Positions 14,807 to 22,674 of a DNA stretch of 24,897 nucleotides are shown in pieces. The notes below the pieces were generated by a model. It was not told the DNA's origin, ran no database searches, and saw nothing but the letters and a program-made list of their open reading frames with translations. How positions within the stretch are numbered: the stretch's first letter is position 1; every line of letters begins with the position of its first letter. The stretch comes from CAZBMJ01 sp964493205 (lineage in GTDB: Bacteria; Myxococcota; UBA727; JABDBI01). The stretch covers positions 1 through 24,897 of the forward strand of contig CAZBMJ010000032.1 in NCBI GenBank assembly GCA_964493205.1, written 5' to 3'. The position numbers and the translations under genes are program-made.

Positions 14807-16312
14807 TTAATCACTGCTATTAGTTAGAAATGTAGTAGAATTTTCACTTAGTATACCTACTATTTTCTCTTGTAAATTAGTGTATTTGGCAGAAGAGCCA
14901 ATAAAACCATTGATCATAATGGCAAAAGCAATCTTATTGCTATTGTTCATGGTAGTATAGCCCACTAAGCTATTGATGCCAGACATAGCACCTGTTTTGG
15001 CTCTTACATAACTTTTGTTGGGAGAGTTTTTAAATCTATTAGTTAATGTACCATCAGAACCTGCAATGGGTAAGGCCACCATAAATTCAGGTCCTAGGGG
15101 AAATTTATTATTAGCATAGGCTAACAAATTGACCATTTGCTTAGGAGTAATAAGGTTATAGCGCGATAAACCTGAGCCATCGGCCACTATTATTTCGTGA
15201 TTTTTAAAACCTACTTCTTTACTTAAAAATTCTTTAACCAAAGATAAACCTTTGTTATAGGTACCAAGGCCAGAATTTTGTGCGGCTATAACTTTTATTA
15301 AACTATCGGTGGCCATATCGTTAGATATTTTAATAAAGTCTATGAGAGCTTCGCTTAGGGTTCTTGATAGGTGGGAAGTAACTTTTATAGAAGACTCAGG
15401 TGTTTTTTTTCTTTTAATTTCACCTTTAAATTTAATATTTAAAGTAGTTAATTGATTAGCTAAGAATGTGGCAACCATTAGCCCAGGATCATGAAAGGCC
15501 AAAGTGTAATAACTTGTGGGGTTATTTAAACCTACTTGGCCTTTAATTATAATCTCATCATCTTTTTTTAATCCTTGGTTATCTGTGCTACTAGGATTAA
15601 TTGCAATAACTATATTAGAAGAAGAGTTTGATAGTGTTTTTGTCTGATTGTTTATACTTATAAAATTACTAAAAGGTTCTATGCTTACCAAAGCGTTGCT
15701 GCCAGCTACAAACCCTGGTTTAGTTTTAATAATGATTTTATTATAATTTAAGTTTAATCCACACACAGGAGCAGCATAGCCTCGGGGGCGATCATCCCAC
15801 ATTGCACCCTTGCCCCATAAAATGTCGTCAAATATAAAATCGTCCACATAAATATCACCAGTTATTTCTTTTATGCCCATCTGCTTGATTTCTAGGGCCA
15901 ATTTTAGTAAATCAGTGTCCATAAGCCCTGGATCACCACTGCCTTGAACATATAAATCATGCAAACTTTTATTTTTATGGTCATAATTATCAGTAACTAA
16001 TTGGGTAGTGAACCTATATGATGGTCCTAAATAATAAAGAGCAGCAGCTAAAGTAATAATTTTTTGCGAGCTTGCCGGCACAAAATAGCGATTAGGGTTT
16101 TTTTCAAAGATAATTTTATTGGTATCTAAATCTATTATGGAAACGCCAATATTGATATCTGGATCTGTGCTCTTAATAATTTCTTCGATTGTGTCATTAA
16201 TACTTGGTTTTTTAATAGTGACATTAAGTGGAGCTAAATTTTTATTGCTACAAGCACTGCTCAATAACAAAGCTACCATACACAAATTTGTAATATAAAT
16301 CATAATTCTCAA
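14807..16312 (-). CDS. dacB: D-alanyl-D-alanine carboxypeptidase/endopeptidase, PBP4 type
   Basis: A 501-residue class C-type penicillin-binding protein that trims peptidoglycan peptides in the periplasm. The active-site triad motifs are SSQK (Ser81-Lys84), SND (Ser330-Asp332) and KTG (439-441). The large insertion between motifs 1 and 2 is typical of the PBP4/R39 group, as are GSGDPGL, WDDRPRGYAAPVCGLNLNYN and VADGSGLSRYN. The N-terminus ends in LLLSSA-Cys21, so it may be a lipoprotein, although Ser at -3 is not the best lipobox. The second motif normally ends in Asn (SxN); Asp332 here is a noteworthy variation. It is transcribed alone, from a promoter just upstream. Confidence 0.96.
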   Translation of the reverse strand: MRIMIYITNLCMVALLLSSACSNKNLAPLNVTIKKPSINDTIEEIIKSTDPDINIGVSIIDLDTNKIIFEKNPNRYFVPASSQKIITLAAALYYLGPSYRFTTQLVTDNYDHKNKSLHDLYVQGSGDPGLMDTDLLKLALEIKQMGIKEITGDIYVDDFIFDDILWGKGAMWDDRPRGYAAPVCGLNLNYNKIIIKTKPGFVAGSNALVSIEPFSNFISINNQTKTLSNSSSNIVIAINPSSTDNQGLKKDDEIIIKGQVGLNNPTSYYTLAFHDPGLMVATFLANQLTTLNIKFKGEIKRKKTPESSIKVTSHLSRTLSEALIDFIKISNDMATDSLIKVIAAQNSGLGTYNKGLSLVKEFLSKEVGFKNHEIIVADGSGLSRYNLITPKQMVNLLAYANNKFPLGPEFMVALPIAGSDGTLTNRFKNSPNKSYVRAKTGAMSGINSLVGYTTMNNSNKIAFAIMINGFIGSSAKYTNLQEKIVGILSENSTTFLTNSSD

Positions 16313-16333
16313 TCCAATTTCTCTTGAATTTTG

Positions 16334-16361
16334 ATTATAAAGCCTGTTTTTGCTTTGACTA
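16334..16361 (-). promoter_or_regulatory. Putative dacB promoter
   Basis: On the minus strand, TATAAT (16339-16334) is preceded by TAGTCA (16361-16356) with a 16-nt spacer. The -10 box is consensus and lies 21 nt before the dacB ATG, giving a short leader. The -35 box matches consensus at four of six positions. Confidence 0.45.
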
Positions 16362-16447
16362 TGGGGTTAGTTTACTCCTCAATATAAGATCAAAATAAAA
16401 AAATAGCGGTGATTGTTTATTTCTTGAAAATTTTCAAGGAGTTACCA

Positions 16448-17425
16448 ATGATTTACCGCATTTCTTTGTTGTTTTTTATCACCATGATCAGTAGTAGTGG
16501 ATATGCTTTTAATATGAGTTTTGCGAAAGATGCTCTTCAACTTATGGCTAAGCATTTCTCCAAAGAATTACCAGCCCTAGAAGAACAGCTCAATAATGAT
16601 GCATTGAACTATCTTAAGGCCTCCATCTCTTTTTGTACAGATGAACAGTTTCCTCACTATGCCTTGTTTTCTGGTTTTAGTTTTGAAGAATTGGGAAGCT
16701 GTAGCATAATGACTTGCGGTCAAAGTATTATATCTTATGGTAATGGAATCATTTCTATTAATGGGGTGCGGCAAAAAACTCATATTCAGACTATTTATGA
16801 ATTAAAAGCGGCTTTAATAAATAATCATTGTTATTCAGTGAGAAATTTACTATCAGATATTGCAGTTGCGGCACAGCAAGAGCTTGTTGATTCTAAAAAA
16901 GAAGAAAACATAGAACATGCTAAAACTCAAGCTACTTCTTCATCAACACCATCAGAACTTCGCTCTAAGCTGCTAGGTGTATTGGCAAATGTGGAAGATC
17001 CAGCTTTAAGGGCGTGGCTGCTTAAACAAAAAGATTTTGAAGGAACTGCTAAGGATAATCTGATTCAAAGGCTTGTGGACCAATTCTTAGCTAATAATCA
17101 GCCTCAAGAAGCTGAAAAACTTATTAAAAACCACCTTCAAGCTGGCTATAGTGCTCAAGAGCAAGCATCTGATAAGCTATTTTATTATTATTTTAAAAAA
17201 GGCGATTTGAACAGTGCTGAGCAATGCCTTCAACGACACTATACTAAAGGATATTCATCAAGTGATAAGCTCGTAAAAGTATTGGTGGACTATCTTGTTG
17301 GGGGTAATAATTTTAAGGAGGCTCGTGCTATTGCAAATCGTAATATGAGTGTAGGTTATACGGAACACAACAAATTAGATAAATATATTCTTGAGCGCCA
17401 AGTAGAATTTTTGAGTAATAAATAG
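16448..17425 (+). CDS. Exported protein with three exact 35-residue helical repeats, unknown function
   Basis: A 325-residue protein starting at the ATG at 16448, which has AAGGAG 6 nt upstream; an in-frame ATG at 16409 lacks one and would bury the signal peptide. Residues 1-20 (IYRISLLFFITMISSSGYA) form a signal peptide. The middle domain has Cys63, Cys85, Cys90 and Cys128. The C-terminal part contains three gapless 35-residue units (213-247, 248-282, 283-317), each with Ala at position 10 and Gly-Tyr at positions 21-22; a degenerate unit may precede them. The period and predicted helix pairs resemble TPR/Sel1/PPR solenoids, but the GY signature is not one I can place. A periplasmic scaffold is plausible. 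Confidence 0.82.
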   Translation: MIYRISLLFFITMISSSGYAFNMSFAKDALQLMAKHFSKELPALEEQLNNDALNYLKASISFCTDEQFPHYALFSGFSFEELGSCSIMTCGQSIISYGNGIISINGVRQKTHIQTIYELKAALINNHCYSVRNLLSDIAVAAQQELVDSKKEENIEHAKTQATSSSTPSELRSKLLGVLANVEDPALRAWLLKQKDFEGTAKDNLIQRLVDQFLANNQPQEAEKLIKNHLQAGYSAQEQASDKLFYYYFKKGDLNSAEQCLQRHYTKGYSSSDKLVKVLVDYLVGGNNFKEARAIANRNMSVGYTEHNKLDKYILERQVEFLSNK

Positions 17426-17445
17426 TTTTTTTATTTAAACAAAAA

Positions 17446-17493
17446 TCAAGGCAGCAATTTGGCGGTTGGTAAGTTTTTCATTTGTTGCCTTGA
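17446..17493. repeat. 12-bp inverted repeat before the ATP synthase operon
   Basis: TCAAGGCAGCAA (17446-17457) and TTGTTGCCTTGA (17482-17493) pair along 12 bp with a single G-U. The loop is 24 nt. No T-run follows. The right arm overlaps the TTGACA -35 box of the next promoter, so it could be an operator as well as a 3'-end hairpin of the upstream gene. Confidence 0.5.
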
Positions 17494-17518
17494 CAGTAAG
17501 CTTGATTATGGCTAGAGC
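17490..17518 (+). promoter_or_regulatory. Putative promoter of the ATP synthase cluster
   Basis: A perfect -35 TTGACA (17490-17495) is followed after 17 nt by TAGAGC (17513-17518), a -10 with three matches. It lies about 50 nt before the first atp gene, and no better promoter is visible in the gap. Confidence 0.45.
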
Positions 17519-17545
17519 TTTTATGTTGTTTTTTGGCTAAAAGCT
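17516..17545 (+). repeat. Hairpin in the atp operon leader
   Basis: AGCTTTTA (17516-17523) and TAAAAGCT (17538-17545) are perfect complements around a 14-nt T-rich loop, just before the AAGGA ribosome binding site (17556-17560) of the first gene. It could affect mRNA stability or translation; function unproven. Confidence 0.4.
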
Positions 17546-17567
17546 TAAAATCTTTAAGGATCAAAGC

Positions 17568-17987
17568 GTGGAAATTAACGGAACTCTCTTTATACAGCTG
17601 ATTATTTTTTTAAGTTTATTATTATTTTTGTCTAATAGTTTGTTTTTACCTATTCTAAGTTTATTTGAAAAAAGAGATCATTTAATAAAAGATGTTAAAA
17701 ATCAGGCAATAGGCTTAAGAGACAAGGCTGAAAAAATTGGTCGTGAATGCGAAGAGGCCTATGCTATAGCTGTGCAAGAGGCGAAAAAAGAACTCGCTCA
17801 TTTGAAATATTTGGCCGATAAAGAAGCCCAAGAGCTGTTATTGCAAGCTAAAAACAGCACACTCATAAAACTTAAAAAACACGAAGAAGAGCTTGTAGAA
17901 CAAGAAAACGCCGTGAAAAATAAAATGGATGCTATGAGTGATCTTTTGGCAAAAGATATTTTGCTGGCTTTATTAGCAAGGAATTAA
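17568..17987 (+). CDS. atpF': ATP synthase Fo subunit b'
   Basis: This 139-residue peripheral-stalk subunit is anchored by one N-terminal helix (about 6-30, LFIQLIIFLSLLLFLSNSLFL) and followed by a long charged coiled coil to the C-terminus. ILSLFEKRDHLI just after the membrane segment is the usual b/b' junction. It starts at GTG with AAGGA 7 nt upstream. It precedes a second, longer b gene by one base; two different b subunits form a heterodimeric stalk in several proteobacterial groups and cyanobacteria. It has no signal peptide, unlike the next gene. Confidence 0.92.
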   Translation: MEINGTLFIQLIIFLSLLLFLSNSLFLPILSLFEKRDHLIKDVKNQAIGLRDKAEKIGRECEEAYAIAVQEAKKELAHLKYLADKEAQELLLQAKNSTLIKLKKHEEELVEQENAVKNKMDAMSDLLAKDILLALLARN

Positions 17988-17988
17988 T

Positions 17989-18582
17989 ATGAAACTGGTG
18001 TTTTTTATAGTTTTTTATTTTATATCAGAAATTTGTTTTGCTTCTAGTGATACTCATAATCAAATTAATTGGTGGGGCCTTGGTTCTCATTATAAAGATG
18101 CTCCAGCTATTGGTTGGCTTATTTTAACGTTTTTGATTTTTATGGGTATTTTAATCAAATTTATCAAAAAGCCTCTTGCTGATTTTTTAGCATTGCGTTC
18201 TGAAGAAATTAAAAAACATATAGAAGAAAGTAGGCTTGAAAAAATAAAAAGTGAAGAAAAGCTTAAGGCGTATGAATTAAAAATAGCAGCTTTGGAATCA
18301 GAAATAGCCTTAATGAAAAATAATTTTTTGGATTTAGCTAAAAAAGAAAAAGAAGAGATGCTTAAAAAATCTACGTTATTAGCCAATAAAATGCAGACAG
18401 AATTAGAAAATAGTATTAAAGCAAGCTTTGATAGGTCTAAAAATAATTTAGCTTTGCAAGTGATGGATATGGCCATAGAAAAAGCACGCGAGCAAATAGC
18501 TTTAAAAAATAGTGAATTTGATGAACATTTTAAAAATAATTTTATTGACCAAATAAAAAAGGCTAAGGAGATTTCTTTATGA
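17989..18582 (+). CDS. atpF: ATP synthase Fo subunit b, with N-terminal signal-like leader
   Basis: A 197-residue stalk subunit. It begins with a signal peptide-like helix (1-18, LVFFIVFYFISEICFAS), then a short periplasmic-like stretch, then the true membrane anchor (about 42-60, GWLILTFLIFMGILIKFI). KKPLADFLALRSEEI marks the start of the cytoplasmic coiled coil. The extra leader is not present in the E. coli-type subunit but is known from several deltaproteobacterial b subunits. It is one base after b' and overlaps the delta gene by 4 nt (ATGA), so translation is coupled. Confidence 0.93.
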   Translation: MKLVFFIVFYFISEICFASSDTHNQINWWGLGSHYKDAPAIGWLILTFLIFMGILIKFIKKPLADFLALRSEEIKKHIEESRLEKIKSEEKLKAYELKIAALESEIALMKNNFLDLAKKEKEEMLKKSTLLANKMQTELENSIKASFDRSKNNLALQVMDMAIEKAREQIALKNSEFDEHFKNNFIDQIKKAKEISL

Positions 18583-19124
18583 ATCACCAAGTGATCGCCT
18601 TGCGTTATGCTAAAGGTTTATTTTTATCATTAGATAAAAATGATTTAGAAGAGGTGGAAGAACAGTTAGCTGATTTTTCATCAAATATGGAAGAAAACAG
18701 TGATTTAAGAATAATTTTTGAAGATCCGGCTATTTCTATTGATAAAAAATCTATTATAGTCTCTAATATTGCCAAAATTAGTAAATTAAATAAAAATCTT
18801 ACTAATTTTTTATTAGTAGTATTATCTAAAAATCGTATGGCCTTATTAATACATATTAATAAATTATTTATTGGATTAATAGATGAATATAAAAATAGAC
18901 TTAGGTTGATAATAAAAAGTGTGGCAAAAATAGACCCAAGTTATCTAGAAGAGATTAAAGAAGCTTTATCTAAGAATACGGGTAAAAGTATAGTTGCTCA
19001 GTGTGTTATTGATAAAAATTTGCTTGGTGGCATAAGGCTTGAAACCCCCAGTATCGTTTTTGATGCAAGTATTGCGGCTAAGCTTGCTTCTTTGAAAAAT
19101 AATTTTTTAAACCAAATTAGGTGA
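18579..19124 (+). CDS. atpH: ATP synthase F1 subunit delta
   Basis: This 181-residue protein links the b/b' stalk to the top of the alpha3beta3 head. The N-terminal six-helix domain begins ALRYAKGLFLSL. The C-terminal domain ends with the conserved pattern around VIDKNLLGGIRLETPSIVFDASIAAKLASLKN. The length is standard. It overlaps the b gene by 4 nt and is followed after 7 nt by the alpha gene. A central stretch (about 18780-18900) is strongly A+T-rich. Confidence 0.95.
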   Translation: MNHQVIALRYAKGLFLSLDKNDLEEVEEQLADFSSNMEENSDLRIIFEDPAISIDKKSIIVSNIAKISKLNKNLTNFLLVVLSKNRMALLIHINKLFIGLIDEYKNRLRLIIKSVAKIDPSYLEEIKEALSKNTGKSIVAQCVIDKNLLGGIRLETPSIVFDASIAAKLASLKNNFLNQIR

Positions 19125-19131
19125 TGAATAT

Positions 19132-20730
19132 ATGAGACTTAATGCAGAAGAAATATCCAGAATTATCAAAGATGAAATAAGTAATTTTGATACTCAATCT
19201 AGAGGCATTGAAACCGGTTCTGTTTTAAGCGTTGGCGACGGCGTGGCCAGAGTGTATGGTTTGATAAATGCACAATCAGGTGAGCTGGTTGAATTTAATA
19301 ATGGCGTTAAGGGCCTGATATTAAATCTTGATCAAGACAGTGTTGGTGTGGCCGTAATGGGAAGTGATGCGGGTATTAAAGAGGGCGATCAAGTTAAGCG
19401 CACTGGCCGTATTGCTGACGTTGCCGTTGGAGACGAACTTTTAGGCAGGGTAGTAAATGGCTTAGGTGAGCCTATTGATGGTCTTGGTCCTATTAAGTCT
19501 AGTTTAAGGCGCAAAATAGAAAGTAAAGCACCTGGAATTATTGCTCGTGAACCTGTTAGCGAACCTATGCAAACAGGTATTAAAGCTATTGATGCTATGA
19601 TCCCCATTGGGCGAGGACAACGTGAGCTAATTATTGGTGATAGACAAACAGGTAAAACAGCTATTGCTATTGATACGATTATTAACCAAAAGCATACAGG
19701 TGTTAAGTGCGTCTATGTGGCGATTGGGCAAAAGCAATCTACGGTTGCTCAAGTTATGGAGCGCTTAAGAAAGTGTGATGCTCTAAAATATACGGTTATT
19801 GTCTCTGCTAGCGCCTCAGATCCAGCTCCATTGCAATTTTTGGCACCTTATACGGGCTGTGCTATTGCTGAATATTGGCGTGATAAGGGTGAACACGCCC
19901 TGATAGTTTATGATGATTTATCTAAACAAGCTGTAGCTTATCGGCAGCTATCTTTGCTTTTAAGAAGACCGCCAGGGCGAGAAGCGTTTCCTGGTGACGT
20001 ATTTTATTTACACTCACGTTTGCTTGAGCGAGCCTGCAAAATTTCTTCTAATCCAGAAGAACTAAAAGCGTATCCAGAAATTAGCAAAGGTGGAGGGTCT
20101 TTAACTGCTTTGCCTATTGTGGAAACCCAAGCCGGCGATGTTTCTGCCTATATTCCTACCAACGTGATTTCTATTACCGATGGTCAAATATTTTTGGAAA
20201 CAGAATTATTTTATTCAGGTCAACGCCCCGCTATTAACGTAGGTTTGTCTGTTTCTCGTGTTGGTGGTGCTGCACAGGTGGCATCCATGAGACAACTTGC
20301 GGGATCTATGCGCCTTGATTTAGCACAGTATAGAGCATTGGCGGCCTTTGCGCAGTTTGGTTCTGATTTAGATAAAGCAACCCTTGAGCAGTTAGCAAGA
20401 GGAAAAAGATTATTTGAGCTATTAAAACAACCTCAATTTGAGCCATTATCAGCAGAAGAGCAGGTCATACAAATATATGCGGCAACCAAAGGCCCTGATG
20501 AAAAATCCAGAGAAACTTTTATTCGTAAATATCTCTCTTCTGAAGTTCCTCGTTATGGCGCAGAGCTAATTATGTTTATGAGAGCAAAATATGCAGATAT
20601 TTTAAGCGAAATTAAAGATAATCCTAGCAAAAAAGTTGATGCAGCCATGAGTATTCGTGTTAATAAGGCATTACTTGAATTTGCAGCTACTTTTGATGGC
20701 AAACTGGCTAGTGCAGACAGCATAGATTAA
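19132..20730 (+). CDS. atpA: ATP synthase F1 subunit alpha
   Basis: This 532-residue non-catalytic nucleotide-binding subunit forms the hexameric head with beta. Walker A GDRQTGKT falls at residues 169-176, the same numbering as in E. coli. ALIVYDDLSKQA is the Walker B region, and SVSRVGGAAQ carries the arginine that completes the catalytic site in the neighbouring beta subunit. The loop before GGGSLTALPIVETQ is of the longer type seen also in E. coli. The C-terminus is a little longer than usual. The beta gene expected further down this operon is not in the window. Confidence 0.98.
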   Translation: MRLNAEEISRIIKDEISNFDTQSRGIETGSVLSVGDGVARVYGLINAQSGELVEFNNGVKGLILNLDQDSVGVAVMGSDAGIKEGDQVKRTGRIADVAVGDELLGRVVNGLGEPIDGLGPIKSSLRRKIESKAPGIIAREPVSEPMQTGIKAIDAMIPIGRGQRELIIGDRQTGKTAIAIDTIINQKHTGVKCVYVAIGQKQSTVAQVMERLRKCDALKYTVIVSASASDPAPLQFLAPYTGCAIAEYWRDKGEHALIVYDDLSKQAVAYRQLSLLLRRPPGREAFPGDVFYLHSRLLERACKISSNPEELKAYPEISKGGGSLTALPIVETQAGDVSAYIPTNVISITDGQIFLETELFYSGQRPAINVGLSVSRVGGAAQVASMRQLAGSMRLDLAQYRALAAFAQFGSDLDKATLEQLARGKRLFELLKQPQFEPLSAEEQVIQIYAATKGPDEKSRETFIRKYLSSEVPRYGAELIMFMRAKYADILSEIKDNPSKKVDAAMSIRVNKALLEFAATFDGKLASADSID

Positions 20731-20740
20731 AGGACTAATT

Positions 20741-21610
20741 ATGCCTTCTTTACGGGAAACTAAAAATCGTATTAAAAGTGTACAAAACACTGAGAAAATT
20801 ACTCGTGCTATGAAAATGGTGGCTGCTTCTAAGCTAAGAAAAGCTCAAGAAGCAGTTCTTAAGCCCAGAACTTACACTAAAAAATTGGCTGATTTAATAG
20901 GGCTTCTTTGTAGTTTTGATAGTGAAGAAGGAGAATCTAAGCACCCTTTATTACGCTCAAATAGCCAAAAAAAGCGTGTTGAAATACTTATTTTAAGTTC
21001 AGATAGGGGCTTATGTGGTTCTCTTAATAGCTCAGTTATAAGAGCTGTGCAAAATTTTATAGCCGAAAATAATTCACAATATGACGAGATTATAGTATCT
21101 TGCATAGGTAAAAAAGGTTTTGAAGCTTTATCAAGAATGGGTTTAAAGGTTCGTAAATATTATGAGCCGTCTAATAAAATATTTAATTTTTTAGAAGCCA
21201 AAGCTATTGCTAAAGAATTTTGTGAAAGATTTTTGGATGGCCACATTGATGGTGCTTTTTTAATCTATAATGAATTTAAATCTGCCATGACTCAGACTAT
21301 TAGCGTTGAACAAATGTTGCCAGTGATGCCCGTTGAATCTGGCGAAGATTCTTTGACAGATTTTATTTATGAGCCCGAAGAGGGCGAGTTATTAAATCTT
21401 TTAATACCTAAGCACTTTGCTTCGCGCATTTATCACGCTTATTTAGAATCCTATGCTTCAGAGCAAGGGGCTAGAATGACTGCTATGGATAGTGCTACTC
21501 GTAACGCCAAAGAGATGACGCAAAAACTCACTTTGCAATACAACAGAGTTAGGCAAGCGGCCATTACCAAAGAGTTGATGGAAATTATTGGTGGCGCGGA
21601 AGCTTTGTAG
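20741..21610 (+). CDS. atpG: ATP synthase F1 subunit gamma
   Basis: This 289-residue central rotor shaft couples c-ring rotation to catalysis. The N-terminus MPSLRETKNRIKSVQNTEKITRAMKMVAASKL and the C-terminus SEQGARMTAMDSATRNAKEM...YNRVRQAAITKELMEIIGGAEAL are the two conserved helices of the coiled-coil shaft; SSDRGLCGSLN lies in the globular domain. The length is typical. Immediately downstream, where atpD is usual, there is a hotdog thioesterase gene after 9 nt. Confidence 0.97.
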   Translation: MPSLRETKNRIKSVQNTEKITRAMKMVAASKLRKAQEAVLKPRTYTKKLADLIGLLCSFDSEEGESKHPLLRSNSQKKRVEILILSSDRGLCGSLNSSVIRAVQNFIAENNSQYDEIIVSCIGKKGFEALSRMGLKVRKYYEPSNKIFNFLEAKAIAKEFCERFLDGHIDGAFLIYNEFKSAMTQTISVEQMLPVMPVESGEDSLTDFIYEPEEGELLNLLIPKHFASRIYHAYLESYASEQGARMTAMDSATRNAKEMTQKLTLQYNRVRQAAITKELMEIIGGAEAL

Positions 21611-21619
21611 GGAAAATGT

Positions 21620-22030
21620 ATGTTTATAGCAAATTATCCAGTACGTTTTAGCGATATTGATGCCGCAGGTATTGTATATTACCCAAGATTTTTTTATTTT
21701 TGTCATCAAGCTTTTGAAGACTTTTTTAACGAAAAATCTTCTTTTAGTTATGCTGCCATGATCAATGAAAAAAAATTTGGGTTTCCTGTTGTGAATATTG
21801 AATCTAACTTTATTAAACCCCTAGCTTTTGGTGATCATATTAATGTTAGGGTTAAAATTAAAAAAATAGGAAATTCTTCTCTTAGCTGTTCTTATGAGAT
21901 ATTTTTGGATGATCCTACAAGTATCCATTTTAAAGCTGAAATTACTACAGTATGTGTGGATTTAATTAGCCGCAAATCTATGCCTATTCCTGATGATATT
22001 AAAAATTTCTTGCAAAAGTATTTAAGTTAA
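21620..22030 (+). CDS. Hotdog-fold acyl-CoA thioesterase (4-hydroxybenzoyl-CoA thioesterase/YbgC-like)
   Basis: This 136-residue single hotdog-domain protein hydrolyses acyl-CoA thioesters in the family. VRFSDIDAAGIVYYPRFFYF (residues 8-27) is the 4HBT active-site signature, with the candidate catalytic Asp14 and the GIVYYPR helix start. The central helix continues HQAFEDFF, and the remaining strands fit the fold. There is no signal peptide. It lies between the gamma gene (9 nt gap) and the AtpZ-like gene (1-nt overlap, TAATG), so it is a full member of the ATP synthase transcription unit. YbgC elsewhere sits with tol-pal genes, which are absent here. The substrate is unknown. Confidence 0.9.
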   Translation: MFIANYPVRFSDIDAAGIVYYPRFFYFCHQAFEDFFNEKSSFSYAAMINEKKFGFPVVNIESNFIKPLAFGDHINVRVKIKKIGNSSLSCSYEIFLDDPTSIHFKAEITTVCVDLISRKSMPIPDDIKNFLQKYLS

Positions 22031-22275
22031 TGGGTGAGAAAAATAAAAAATATGCAGAAATTTATAAGTCTTATATTAAAGCTTCATCAGTTGGCTTAGA
22101 ATTTGGGCTGTCTATTGCTTTGCCAACATTGATTGGTTACTTTGTTGACAAGCATTTTTTATCTTCGCCCTATGGTTTGATAATAGGCTGTGGAGTAGGT
22201 TTTTTGGCTGGAATAAAGACATTATATGTATTTAGTAAAGAATATATAAAGAAAAATAAAGATGATACAAAATGA
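22030..22275 (+). CDS. atpZ: AtpZ-like ATP synthase accessory membrane protein
   Basis: An 81-residue protein with two membrane segments (about 20-38 and 45-66) joined by a short DKHFLSSPYG turn, the layout of the AtpZ/ATPase_gene1 family. SSVGLEFGLSIALPTLIGYFVD is the conserved first helix (residues 19-40) and GVGFLAGIKTLY the end of the second. Members assist ATP synthase assembly and have been linked to Mg2+/Ca2+ handling. It overlaps the thioesterase by 1 nt and the next gene by 4 nt. Confidence 0.85.
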   Translation: MGEKNKKYAEIYKSYIKASSVGLEFGLSIALPTLIGYFVDKHFLSSPYGLIIGCGVGFLAGIKTLYVFSKEYIKKNKDDTK

Positions 22276-22664
22276 TAATAGATATTGATAATAAAAAAGA
22301 AATTAAGAGTGTTGTAAACATTTTTAAAAAAATAAGTGTAGTTGTTTTGTTTCTTATTGGAGTATTAGTTTTAGTATCTTTTTTGAAATTTGCTTTTACT
22401 ATAACACTTCTTGTTACTGGTTTTGGACTTGGCGCTTTTTTATCTATTGTAAACATAGCAGCCATAGGTTTTTATGTATATAAATTATTCTTAAATAATG
22501 CCACAAAAAGCATGGTTTTTTATCCTATTGCAAGTTTTTTAACAATGGGTTTAACGGCATTTTTGTTATATGAAAATTTTTGGTTAATTTTGGGCTTTGG
22601 TATAGGTTTAACAACGCCTCTATTATTGGCGATATTAGTAGTTCTTTCGTTAAAAAAGAAGTGA
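22272..22664 (+). CDS. atpI: AtpI-like ATP synthase subunit I
   Basis: This 130-residue protein has four predicted membrane helices (about 19-42, 45-70, 79-99 and 103-126), basic ends and little sequence elsewhere, as in the ATP synthase I family that aids c-ring assembly. It is placed directly before the a and c subunit genes. Sequence conservation in this family is low, so the name rests on topology and position. It overlaps the preceding gene by 4 nt (ATGA) and ends 10 nt before atpB. Confidence 0.78.
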   Translation: MIIDIDNKKEIKSVVNIFKKISVVVLFLIGVLVLVSFLKFAFTITLLVTGFGLGAFLSIVNIAAIGFYVYKLFLNNATKSMVFYPIASFLTMGLTAFLLYENFWLILGFGIGLTTPLLLAILVVLSLKKK

Positions 22665-22674
22665 GGTTATTTGT

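Noticed and set aside
18090..18590. 166-codon minus-strand frame over the b subunit gene
   Set aside because: Complementary shadow of a Lys/Glu-rich coiled coil; b subunit identity on the plus strand is clear.
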